From NCBI RefSeq assembly GCF_016785085.1, contig NZ_JAENHO010000012.1, positions 248,001 through 312,000 on the forward strand: a DNA stretch of 64,000 bases. The letters are read 5' to 3'. Positions 48,049 to 56,101 of this stretch are shown in pieces (within the stretch, counting starts at the first letter, position 1; each line of letters opens with the position of its first letter). The position numbers were made by a program, and so were the translations under genes. Under the pieces are notes generated by a model, which ran no database searches, had not been told where the DNA came from, and was given only the letters and a program-made list of their open reading frames with translations. The DNA comes from Paractinoplanes lichenicola (GTDB taxonomy: Bacteria; Actinomycetota; Actinomycetes; Mycobacteriales; Micromonosporaceae).

Positions 48049-50050
48049 ATGCGTGCTTCTCTGCGACTGGCTGTGGTGTCACTCGCGGCCGCCCTGCCCG
48101 TGGCCGCCGCCATAGCGGTGACCGGCAATGCCGACGCGGCCGCCGAACCCACCCCGATCACCGTGCTGACCAGCACGTTCGAGGACGGCACGAGCCAGGG
48201 ATGGGCGGCCCGGGCCGCGGAGACGGTGGCGCCCAGCACGGCCGTGGCGCACGGCGGGACGGGCAGCCTCGCGGTCACCGGGCGTACGGCGGCCTGGCAG
48301 GGACCCTCGCTCGACGTGCTCGGCACGTTCGAGAAGGGCACGGCGTACACGATCTCGGCCTGGGTGCGGATGGCCGAGGGCTCCGACAACGCCCGGCTCA
48401 GCGTCGAACGACGTACGGGAGGGGTGGCCTCCTACGACCAGGTCGTGGGCAACACCGCAGTCACCAGCGGCGGCTGGGTCAACCTGACCGGGCGATACAC
48501 GCTGGCCACCGACGTCGAGTTCCTGCGCCTCTATGTGGAGACGGCCTCGACCACGGGCGGGCTGTACATCGACGACGTGACGGCGAGTTACGTGCCGGCG
48601 CTGCCCATCCAGACCGACATACCCTCCGTGAAGAACGTGGTGGACGAGTTCCCGGTCGGCGCGGCGATCACCGGGGCCGAGATCATCGGCGAGCACGGGC
48701 AATTACTCGACAAGCATTTCACCAGCGTCACGCCCGGCAACGCGCTCAAATGGGACGCCACCGAACCGTCCGAGGGCAATTTCACGTACGGGCAAGCGGA
48801 TCCTTTGATCTCCTTTGCCAAGGCGCACGGCATGGCCGTCCGCGGGCACACGCTGGTCTGGCACAACCAGACGCCGGCCTGGGTGTTCACCGGGGCGGAC
48901 GGGCAGCCGATGACGGCGACGGCCGAGGACAAGGCGCTGCTGCTGGAACGGCTGGAAAATCACATTCGTGGTGTCGCCGCGCATTACGGCACCGATATCG
49001 GCGTGTGGGACGTGGTCAATGAGGTCATTGACGAAAACCAATCCGACGGTCTGCGCCGCAGCACCTGGTTCACCGTCACCGGCCTCGATTACATCCGTAC
49101 GGCTTTCCGGGTCGCTCGCGAGGTCGCGCCGCACGCCAAACTGTTCATCAACGACTACAACACGAACGTCCCGGCCAAGCGCGACAAGCTGTACGCGCTG
49201 GTCGCGCAGCTGAAGGCCGAGGGCGTGCCGATCGACGGTGTCGGGCACCAGATGCACATCAACGTGAGCTGGCCGACGATCTCCGAGACGAAGGCGATGC
49301 TCGACAAGTTCGTCGCGCTCGGTGTCGAGCAGCAGATCACGGAGATGGATGTCAGCATCTACACCAGCAACGGAGAGTCGTTCCCGACGCCGCCGGCCGA
49401 CCGGCTGTTGCAGCAGGCGTACGTGTATCGGGACATGTTCGCGCTGTTCCGCCAGTACGAGGGTGAGATCACCTCGGTGACGCTGTGGGGGCTCGCGGAC
49501 GACAACACGTGGCTCGACACGTTCCCGGTGACCCGCAAGGACGTGCCGCTGCTGTTCGACACGCGGCTGCAGGCGAAGTCCGCGTACTGGGGTGTGGTCG
49601 ACCCGAGCAAGATCGGCACGACTTCCTCGCCCACCGTTTCGCCCACGGTCTCACCCACCGTTTCGCCCACAGTCTCACCGACGGTTTCGCCGACCGTGCG
49701 TCCGACTCTCAGCCCGACGCCGGGGACGGCGGCCTGCACGGTCAGCTATCGGGTGACCGGTTCCTGGGCGGGTGGGTTCCAGGCCGACGTCCGCGTGACG
49801 AACACCGGCAGCACGGCGTGGACCACCTGGACGCTCGGCTGGCAGTTCGGGGCCGGTCAGACGATCACCCAGCTCTGGAACGGGTCCGCGACCACGGCGA
49901 ACGGCCAGGTCGCGGTCACAAACGCCGCGTGGAACGGCTCGGTCGCCCCGGGCGCGTCGGCTTCGTTCGGATTCCTCCGGCTCGTGGAACGGCAGCAACC
50001 CGGCGCCCACGTCGTATTCGCTCAAGGGCACCATGTGCGCCATGGCGTGA
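48049..50050 (+). CDS. secreted GH10 endo-1,4-beta-xylanase with CBM modules; single-base frameshift in the terminal CBM2
   Basis: Signal peptide (residues 1-31), an N-terminal carbohydrate-binding module of the CBM4_9/22 type (about 40-185), GH10 catalytic domain (about 200-525) with acid/base Glu325 in WDVVNEVIDE and nucleophile Glu432 in QITEMDVSI, a Pro-Thr-Val-Ser linker (528-551), then CBM2. In CBM2 the frame breaks at about 49974 (extra C in TTCCTCC). As written translation runs to 50487 in nonsense; deleting one C restores SGSWNGSNPAPTSYS ... GTMCAMA and a TGA at 50048-50050, total 666 residues. The lost part forms the second Cys of the CBM2 disulfide. The operator at 47996 implies induction by cello-oligosaccharides. 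Confidence 0.9.
49630..49701 (+). repeat. 12-bp linker repeat, six units
   Basis: Six tandem 12-base units coding for Pro-Thr-Val-Ser (the last Pro-Thr-Val-Arg), the flexible linker between GH10 and CBM2. Confidence 0.9.
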
Positions 50051-50059
50051 CGCACGGCC

Positions 50060-50090
50060 GGCCCCCGTCGCCCCATGCCCGACGGGGGCC
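50060..50090. terminator. bidirectional stem-loop terminator
   Basis: GGCCCCCGTCG and CGACGGGGGCC form a perfect 11-bp stem with a 9-base loop, between the convergent ends of the xylanase (50050) and the LLM oxidoreductase (50097). Confidence 0.75.
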
Positions 50091-50096
50091 GCCGCG

Positions 50097-51371
50097 TCAG
50101 GCGATCCACTCCTTGGCCAGCAGCTCGAACGAGCGGACACGGTCCGTGTGGTCGTGCGTGATGGTAGTGACGAGCAGTTCGTCGGCCGCCGTCACGCGGC
50201 GCAACGTCTCCAGTCGCTCGGCCACGGTCCGCGGCGAACCCACGAAATGCGTGTCCAGACGGTCGGCGACCAGGTCGCGATCCTCGTCCGTCCACACGTG
50301 CGCCAGCGCCTCGTCGACGCTCGGGTACGGGATGGCGCCGGTGCCGTTGCGGATGCTGCGCACCCACAGCCCGTACGGGATCGCCAGGTTTTTCGCCGTG
50401 TCGTCGTCCTCGGCCACCACGACGTCGGCGCTGACCAGCACGTGCGGCGCCGACAGCGTCTTCGACGGGCGGAACGCGGCCCGATAAGCCTCGACGGCCT
50501 CGAGCACCTTGGCCGGCGCGACGTGATAATTCGCCGCGAACGGCAGGCCCCGCGCCCCGGCCACCCGGGCGCTCTCACCACCGCTGCTCCCCAGGATCCA
50601 AAGCTCGAGATCAGACCCTTCCCCCGGTACGGCGTGGGCCTCGTTGCCCAGTCCGTCGGTGTAGGGGCCCGCGATCAGCGTCTGCAGGTCCTCGACGACC
50701 TGGTCGAGGTCGAGCGGCTCGGCGTGGGGCTGCTTGAGCAGCTTGCCGAAGAGGGCCGCGCGGGGCGACGTGGCCAGCGGCGTGAAGTCGAAGTGCTTGG
50801 GGATGAGCAAGCCGTCGACGACCCGCGCCTCGGCGTGACCGGCTGAAGCACCTGTGGACGAACCAGCAAGCGCGACCCCACCTGTGGACGAACCAGCGGG
50901 CGCGACCCCACCTGTGGACGAACCAGCAAGCGCAGCTCCACCTGTGGACGAACCAGCGGGAGCGGCTGGCTCGGCTGTGGACGGGACGGACGTGGCGGGC
51001 TGTTCGGCCGCGGCCGACAGGGTCGAGGTGCGGCGTTGGGCCGAGCGGCCCAGGCCCAGGTCGAAGCGGCCGGGATAGAGTGCGTCGAGCAGGCCGAACT
51101 GCTCCAGCACGGCCAGCGGGGTGAGGTAACCGGTCTGCACGGCGCCCGACCCCAGGCGGATGCGCTCGGTCACGGCGGCGATCTGACCGAGCAGCAGGGC
51201 CGGCTGGGAACTGGCCACCCCGGCGGTCAGGTGATGCTCGGCCACCCAGTAGCGGTGGTAGCCGAACTGTTCCGCCTTGCGGGCCAGGTCGAGCGTGCGG
51301 CGCAGGGCGTCCCCGACGGTGCCGCCGGAGACCAGCGGCGCCAGATCCAGGATCGACAGCGGAACGGTCAT
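50097..51371 (-). CDS. LLM-class flavin-dependent oxidoreductase with a repetitive insertion
   Basis: 424 residues, about 70 longer than relatives. The fold is a luciferase-like TIM barrel: LSILDLAPLVSGGTVGDALR, YHRYWVAEHHLTAGVASSQP, LLGQIAAVTERIRLGSGAV, GRFDLGLGRS, then WILGSSGGESARVAGARGLP and FVGSPRTVAERLETL. Between GRSAQRR and VVDGLL sits a low-complexity insert with SSTGG repeats, coded by a 30-bp tandem repeat. The insert lies at a surface loop before a barrel strand and may be tolerated. Its ATG overlaps the stop of the upstream LLM gene by 4 bases. Last gene of the peptide-type ABC operon. Confidence 0.88.
   Translation of the reverse strand: MTVPLSILDLAPLVSGGTVGDALRRTLDLARKAEQFGYHRYWVAEHHLTAGVASSQPALLLGQIAAVTERIRLGSGAVQTGYLTPLAVLEQFGLLDALYPGRFDLGLGRSAQRRTSTLSAAAEQPATSVPSTAEPAAPAGSSTGGAALAGSSTGGVAPAGSSTGGVALAGSSTGASAGHAEARVVDGLLIPKHFDFTPLATSPRAALFGKLLKQPHAEPLDLDQVVEDLQTLIAGPYTDGLGNEAHAVPGEGSDLELWILGSSGGESARVAGARGLPFAANYHVAPAKVLEAVEAYRAAFRPSKTLSAPHVLVSADVVVAEDDDTAKNLAIPYGLWVRSIRNGTGAIPYPSVDEALAHVWTDEDRDLVADRLDTHFVGSPRTVAERLETLRRVTAADELLVTTITHDHTDRVRSFELLAKEWIA
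50851..50970 (-). repeat. 30-bp tandem repeat in the LLM gene, four units
   Basis: Units 50851-50880, 50881-50910, 50911-50940 and 50941-50970 (last diverges after 20 bases). Each starts CCTGTGGACGAACCAGC on the plus strand, that is TCGTCCACAGG on the coding strand, which resembles an actinomycete DnaA box (TTGTCCACA). Confidence 0.9.
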
Positions 51372-52447
51372 GAGGGTCCTCCCGGGGAACTGGTGACGAC
51401 GGATGCCTCGATGTCCAGCGGCTCGGGGAACGCGCGGCTCGGGATGTCCCGGCGCAGGATCGGGGCGACCTCGGACTGGAACAACTCCAGCGAGGCCCGG
51501 TGCTGCTTGTCGGTCAGCCCGTCACCGTCGGCGTGCAGGTGCATGACCTCGTGGCCGAACTCGGCGTGGTAGCGGTGCACCTTGTCGATGATCTGCTGCG
51601 GGCTGCCGACCAGGATGGAGCTGCGCTCGACGGCGTCCTCCAGGGTGGGGAAGACTGGCTCGACGCCGACCTGGCGGAACAGGGCGATCCGGGCGTCGTA
51701 CAGGGGCCGGTACGTCTCGATCGCCTCCTGTGAGGTGCGGGCGGCGTAGAACCCGGCGCTGCCCGCCCCGACGAGCGCGTCGGCCGGGTCGTGGCCGTAG
51801 TGCGCCCACCGCTCGCGGTAGTAACGGATCAATTCGGCGTACGGCTCGATCGGGTTGGTGACGTTGGCCGAGAACAGCGGGTCGCCGAAGCGTGCGGCCA
51901 GGTCGACCGACTCGCGGCTGGTGGCGCTGCCGTGCCAGACCCGGATCGGCTGCTGCAGCGGGCGCGGCCAGGTCTCGGCGTCGGTCAGCGAGGGGCGGAA
52001 GCGGCCCTCCCAGGTGACCTTCGGCTCGCGCCACAGGCGGCGGAACAGCTCGTAACTCTCGCGGTTGCGATCCCACTGGTCGTCGGCGGTGACGTGGAAG
52101 AGCTTGGCCTGGGCGGCGCCGTTGCCCTTCCCGATGATCAATTCGAGCCGGCCGCCGGAGAGGTTGTCGAGCGTCGAATAGTCCTCGAACGCCCGCACCG
52201 GGTCGAGCAGGCTGAGCGTGGTGACCGCCGTGAACAGCCGGATCCGCGCGGTGACGGCGGCGATGTGGCTGAGCACGACGGGCGGCGAGGAGGAAAAGAA
52301 CGGTCGTTCGTGCCGCTCTCCCACGCCGAAGCCGTCGAAGCCGAGCTCCTCGGCCAGGACGGCGTTGTCCACCACCTCCCGCAGCCGCTCGTGCGCGGGC
52401 CGCTGCGCGTTCTTCTCGGCGATCAACGTGATGAGCAGAAACTTCAT
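51368..52447 (-). CDS. LLM-class flavin-dependent oxidoreductase
   Basis: 359 residues, luciferase-like barrel: FLLITLIAEKNAQRPAHERL, LGFDGFGVGERHERPFFSSS, AAVTARIRLFTAVTTLSLLD, DNLSGGRLELIIGKGNG, WRGREP-like WREPKVTWEGRF, and LVGSPQQIIDKVHRYHAEFG. The reduced FMN would come from a separate reductase, not seen nearby. Substrates of this subgroup are often sulfonates, thioethers or amines taken up by the ABC system encoded upstream. Its ATG (52447) overlaps the stop of the dual ATPase by 4 bases. Confidence 0.9.
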   Translation of the reverse strand: MKFLLITLIAEKNAQRPAHERLREVVDNAVLAEELGFDGFGVGERHERPFFSSSPPVVLSHIAAVTARIRLFTAVTTLSLLDPVRAFEDYSTLDNLSGGRLELIIGKGNGAAQAKLFHVTADDQWDRNRESYELFRRLWREPKVTWEGRFRPSLTDAETWPRPLQQPIRVWHGSATSRESVDLAARFGDPLFSANVTNPIEPYAELIRYYRERWAHYGHDPADALVGAGSAGFYAARTSQEAIETYRPLYDARIALFRQVGVEPVFPTLEDAVERSSILVGSPQQIIDKVHRYHAEFGHEVMHLHADGDGLTDKQHRASLELFQSEVAPILRRDIPSRAFPEPLDIEASVVTSSPGGPS

Positions 52448-54327
52448 CGCGACACCTCCAGGGCCGGCACCGCGTCAATGAGCGCGCGGGTGTATTCGTG
52501 CTGTGGGTTGTGGAAAACGTCGTCCACAGGCCCTTGCTCGACGACGACGCCGTCCCGCATGACCAGCACCCGATCGGCCAGGTGATGGATCACGCCGAGG
52601 TCGTGCGAAATGAACAGCAGCGCGGTGCCATCGGTGTCCCGGATATCAGCCAACAGATCAAGAACCTGCGCTTGCACGGACACGTCAAGCGCCGAAACCG
52701 GCTCATCACAAATGATCAGACTCGGCCGCGGCGCCAGCGCCCGGGCGATGGCCACCCGCTGCCGCTGCCCACCGGAGAGCTGCCGCGGATAGCGATCGAG
52801 AAGGTCGGCCCCGAGCCCGACGCGTTCGAGCAGCGTCTGTACGGCGTCGGAGCGGCCCCGGCGTCTCCGCGTGTCCTGGTCGACGATCGACGCGGGCAGG
52901 GCCTCCGCGATGATCCGGCCCACCGTCCAGCGGGGGTCGAAGGCGGACAGCGGGTCTTGCGAGATGAGCTGGAGGCGGCGGCGCCGCGGGCGACGCCGCC
53001 GCTCCGTGAGCCCGGTCCATGGCGCGCCCTCGAACGCCACGGAACCGGACGTCGGTGGGGTCAGCCCGAAGAGCAGCTGGGCGACCGTGGTTTTGCCGGA
53101 CCCTGACTCCCCGACGAGCCCGACAATCTCGCCGCGGCGCACGGTGAGGTTCACGTCGTCGACAACGATGTGCGCCCCGTAGCCCTTGCGCAGCCCAGTC
53201 GCCTCAATGACCACCCCGGACGGCAGCTGGTCGGAGTCGCTTGTGGACGGCGCCTGCCCCGCCCGCACGCCTGTGGATGACTGCGGCGCGCGGGTTTGTG
53301 CTGTGGATGACCGCGGCGTGGAGTTGGGGGTTGTGGACGACTGCGGCGGGACGGGGTTGGGGGTTGTGGATGGGGCGGGCTGGTTGGGTGCGGTTGTGGA
53401 CGAGGCGGTTGGTTGGTGGGAGAGCCGGCGGCCCCGGGAGGCGGCGGAGGGGACCGCGGCGAGGAGTTGTTGGGTGTAGGAGTGGGTGGGGGCCGAGAGC
53501 AGGGTTGCGGTGGGGCCGGATTCGACTATGTGGCCGTTGCGCATTACCAGGACTCGGTCGGCCAGGCGGGAGACCACGGCTAGGTCGTGGCTGATCAGGA
53601 GGAGGGTTTCGCCGGCGGCGTGGCGTTCGGCCAGCAGGTCGAGGATTTGGGACTGGACGGTCACGTCGAGGGCGGTGGTGGGTTCGTCGGCGATCAGCAG
53701 GGGTGGGCCGGCGGCCAGGGCCGAGGCGATCAGGGCCCGTTGGCGTAGGCCGCCGGAGAGTTGGTGCGGGTGCTGGCGGGCGCGGCGGTCGGGGTCGGGC
53801 ACGTGGACGGATTCGAGCAGGGCCCGAACACGTTGCTCACGGCCGCCGATCCTGTGGACACGCAACACTTCAGCGATCTCGGCGCCGATGGTGCGCAGCG
53901 GGTCGAGCGATACGAGGGCGTCCTGGAGGACCAGTCCGGCGAAGCCGCCGCGCAGGGTGCGCCAGTCGAACGGGCCCGGGCGGCCGTCAATCTCGAATCG
54001 CGAGCTGCGGACCTGGGCGTTCGAGCCGGCGAGGCCGACGAGCGTGCGGGCCGTAACGCTCTTGCCCGACCCCGATTCGCCGACGATGGCTACGCACTCG
54101 CCCTGGTGGATGTCGAGGTTGATCCCGCGCACGGCATGCACGTCGCCCCGGCGGTGCGGGAACGTCACGTGCAACTCGCGAACAGAAACGAGCAACGTGC
54201 GCGCATCCGGCCCGGCATCGCGCGTCTCGTCCGCTGCTGTGAGCGGGACATGTTTGCCGTTGAGGGAGGCGGGCAGGGCTTGGGGGTCGGGGGTGGGGGT
54301 GCGTGGGTGGACTCTCGAGTCGGTCAT
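52444..54327 (-). CDS. peptide-type ABC transporter, fused double ATP-binding protein (OppD-OppF-like)
   Basis: 627 residues: two complete nucleotide-binding domains in one chain. NBD1: Walker A GESGSGKSVTARTL, Q loop LVLQDALVSL, signature LSGGLRQRALIASAL, Walker B PPLLIADEPTTALDV. NBD2: GESGSGKTTVAQLL, LISQDPLSAFDP, LSGGQRQRVAIARAL, PSLIICDEPVSALDV. Such fusions power nickel/dipeptide/opine importers. Between them is a low-complexity linker of about 65 residues rich in Ser-Thr-Pro-Gln, with repeated SSTT/SSTA words, as in the neighbouring LLM gene. ATG 54327 overlaps the stop of the permease by 4 bases. Confidence 0.93.
   Translation of the reverse strand: MTDSRVHPRTPTPDPQALPASLNGKHVPLTAADETRDAGPDARTLLVSVRELHVTFPHRRGDVHAVRGINLDIHQGECVAIVGESGSGKSVTARTLVGLAGSNAQVRSSRFEIDGRPGPFDWRTLRGGFAGLVLQDALVSLDPLRTIGAEIAEVLRVHRIGGREQRVRALLESVHVPDPDRRARQHPHQLSGGLRQRALIASALAAGPPLLIADEPTTALDVTVQSQILDLLAERHAAGETLLLISHDLAVVSRLADRVLVMRNGHIVESGPTATLLSAPTHSYTQQLLAAVPSAASRGRRLSHQPTASSTTAPNQPAPSTTPNPVPPQSSTTPNSTPRSSTAQTRAPQSSTGVRAGQAPSTSDSDQLPSGVVIEATGLRKGYGAHIVVDDVNLTVRRGEIVGLVGESGSGKTTVAQLLFGLTPPTSGSVAFEGAPWTGLTERRRRPRRRRLQLISQDPLSAFDPRWTVGRIIAEALPASIVDQDTRRRRGRSDAVQTLLERVGLGADLLDRYPRQLSGGQRQRVAIARALAPRPSLIICDEPVSALDVSVQAQVLDLLADIRDTDGTALLFISHDLGVIHHLADRVLVMRDGVVVEQGPVDDVFHNPQHEYTRALIDAVPALEVSR
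53240..53412 (-). repeat. cluster of TGTGGAYG words in the ATPase linker
   Basis: Six copies of TGTGGACG/TGTGGATG within 173 bases (for example at about 53243, 53273, 53301, 53332, 53367, 53395). They code for Ser-Thr dipeptides on the minus strand and share the core word of the 30-bp repeat in the LLM gene 2.3 kb away. Confidence 0.7.
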
Positions 54328-55169
54328 GGGTGCCTTCCCTCGAAGCGGCGCTGCAAGTGACGGCCTACGACGGTCAGGGAGATGACCAGGAGGGTGACCA
54401 CGACGCCGGGCAGGACGGTCGTCCACCATGCGACGCTCAGGTAGCCGCGGCCCTCGGAGAGCATCGCGCCCCACTCGGGTGAAGGCGGCTGGGGGCCCAT
54501 GCCGAGGAAGCTCAGGCCGGCCGCCGCCAGGATGGCTTCGCCCAGGCCGATCACGGCCAGGACGGGGATGGGGCCGAGGACGTTGGGCAGGACGTGACGC
54601 AGCACCAGGCGGGTGCGGGAATGGCCGAACGCCACGGCCTGGGTGACGTAATGTGCCTGGCGGACGACGAAGGTCTGGCTGCGGACGACCCGGGCGTAGT
54701 GGGGCATCGTGGCGATGCCGATGGCGACGACCAGGCCGACGGTGCCGGGGCCGGCGACGGCCACGAACAGCAGGGCGAGAAGCAGCAGCGGGAAGGCCGA
54801 GAGCGCGTCGAACGAGCGGCTCAGGGCCTCGTCGGCGTATTTGTGGGTGAGGCCGGCCAGCAGGCCCAGCAGCAGGCCCGCGGTGACGGCGATGAGGGTG
54901 GCGACGACGCCGATCAGCAGGGAGTGCCGGGCGCCGTGCACGACCCGGTCGAGGACGTCGCGGCCCAACTGGTCGGTGCCGAACCAGTGGGCCGCGCTCG
55001 GCCCCTCCAGCACGTGCAGCGGGTCGGCGGCCAGCGGGTCGCCGGCGAGCAGGCCGGGCAGCACGGCGGCCACGAGGGCCAGGGCCAGGAAGCCGGCCGC
55101 GGCGAAGACCCCGGCCCCGGAGGGACGGCGCAGGCGTACGGACAACGGGCGATCGAGGGCGAGGGCCAT
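54324..55169 (-). CDS. peptide-type ABC transporter permease (DppC-like)
   Basis: 281 residues, about six membrane helices (FAAAGFLALALVAAVLPGLL, LIGVVATLIAVTAGLLLGLL and so on). The EAA loop is GHSRTRLVLRHVLPNVLGPI with the conserved Gly and Pro-Asn. An N-terminal DppC-type segment HWFGTDQLGRDVLDRVVHGA is intact. Its ATG is 2 bases after the DppB-like stop. It forms the heterodimeric channel with the next gene. Confidence 0.92.
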   Translation of the reverse strand: MALALDRPLSVRLRRPSGAGVFAAAGFLALALVAAVLPGLLAGDPLAADPLHVLEGPSAAHWFGTDQLGRDVLDRVVHGARHSLLIGVVATLIAVTAGLLLGLLAGLTHKYADEALSRSFDALSAFPLLLLALLFVAVAGPGTVGLVVAIGIATMPHYARVVRSQTFVVRQAHYVTQAVAFGHSRTRLVLRHVLPNVLGPIPVLAVIGLGEAILAAAGLSFLGMGPQPPSPEWGAMLSEGRGYLSVAWWTTVLPGVVVTLLVISLTVVGRHLQRRFEGRHP

Positions 55170-55171
55170 GT

Positions 55172-56101
55172 CTACGCTCCCGTCGGGGTAGCGGGGGCAG
55201 GACGCAGGCGGGGGTCGATGAGCAGGTAGGAGAGGTCGGCCAACGTGTTGATGACCACGTAGACGAAGGCCGAGAACACGACCACGGCCAGCACGACGGG
55301 CATGTCGGCGCTGTTCACCGCCTGCAGCGTGACCTGGCCCAGGCCGGGCCGCCCGAAGACGGTTTCGATGATCACCGCGCCGCCCAGCAGGATGCCGAAG
55401 AGCCAGCCGGTGAGGGTCACCGCCGGGAGCAGGGCGTGGCGCAGCGCGTGGCGGACCAGCACGGCCCGCTCCCCCAGCCCGCGGGCCCGGGCCGTCACGA
55501 CGAAGGGCTCGTCCATGGCCCGGTCGATGCCGTCGCGCAGCACCTGGGTCAGCACCCCGGCCACCGGCAACGCCAGCGTGACCGCGGGCAGCACCAGCGA
55601 AGCGAACCCCTGGCCCCCGCTGACCGGGAACCAGCCCAGGCTGAACGAGAAGATGCTGAGCAGCACGATCCCGATCAGGAACGGCGGCGTCGACACCACG
55701 ACCAGCTCAAATGTCGAGCTGACCCGGCGGGCCCACGGGCGCCGGGTGGTCACGGCCAGCGTCAGGGCCAGCAGCGCACCCAGCAGGGCGGCCGCCACGG
55801 CCAGGGTCAGCGTGGGCCCGATCTGGTCGGCGATCACCTCCCGTACGGGCCTCTGCAGCAGATAGGACCGGCCGAGGTCACCCTGCGCCGCCCGCCACAG
55901 GTAGTCCAGGTATTGCACGACCGCGGGCCGGTCGAGGCCCCACTCCTGAATGATCTGGGCGCGGATCAGCGGCGTGTCGGCCCCGTCGCCGATGATGCTG
56001 TCCACCGTGGAGCCGGGCGCCGCGAGCAGCGCCAGATAGGCGGCGGTCGCGGCGGCCCAGAGCACCACGAGCCCGGTGAGCAGCCGCCGGACGACGATCA
56101 C
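55172..56101 (-). CDS. peptide-type ABC transporter permease (DppB-like)
   Basis: 309 residues, GTG 56101. N-terminal RRLLTGLVVLWAAATAAYLA, a periplasmic part with GDLGRSYLLQRPVREVIADQ, then six helices; the EAA loop is GLGERAVLVRHALRHALLPA and the end NTLADLSYLLIDPRLR is typical of DppB. GTG overlaps the stop of the substrate-binding protein gene by 4 bases. Confidence 0.92.
   Translation of the reverse strand: MIVVRRLLTGLVVLWAAATAAYLALLAAPGSTVDSIIGDGADTPLIRAQIIQEWGLDRPAVVQYLDYLWRAAQGDLGRSYLLQRPVREVIADQIGPTLTLAVAAALLGALLALTLAVTTRRPWARRVSSTFELVVVSTPPFLIGIVLLSIFSFSLGWFPVSGGQGFASLVLPAVTLALPVAGVLTQVLRDGIDRAMDEPFVVTARARGLGERAVLVRHALRHALLPAVTLTGWLFGILLGGAVIIETVFGRPGLGQVTLQAVNSADMPVVLAVVVFSAFVYVVINTLADLSYLLIDPRLRPAPATPTGA

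Noticed and set aside
50851..53412. Possible origin of replication because of DnaA-box-like words
   Set aside because: The words lie inside coding sequence, no dnaA, dnaN or gyrase genes are near, and there is no A/T-rich unwinding region.
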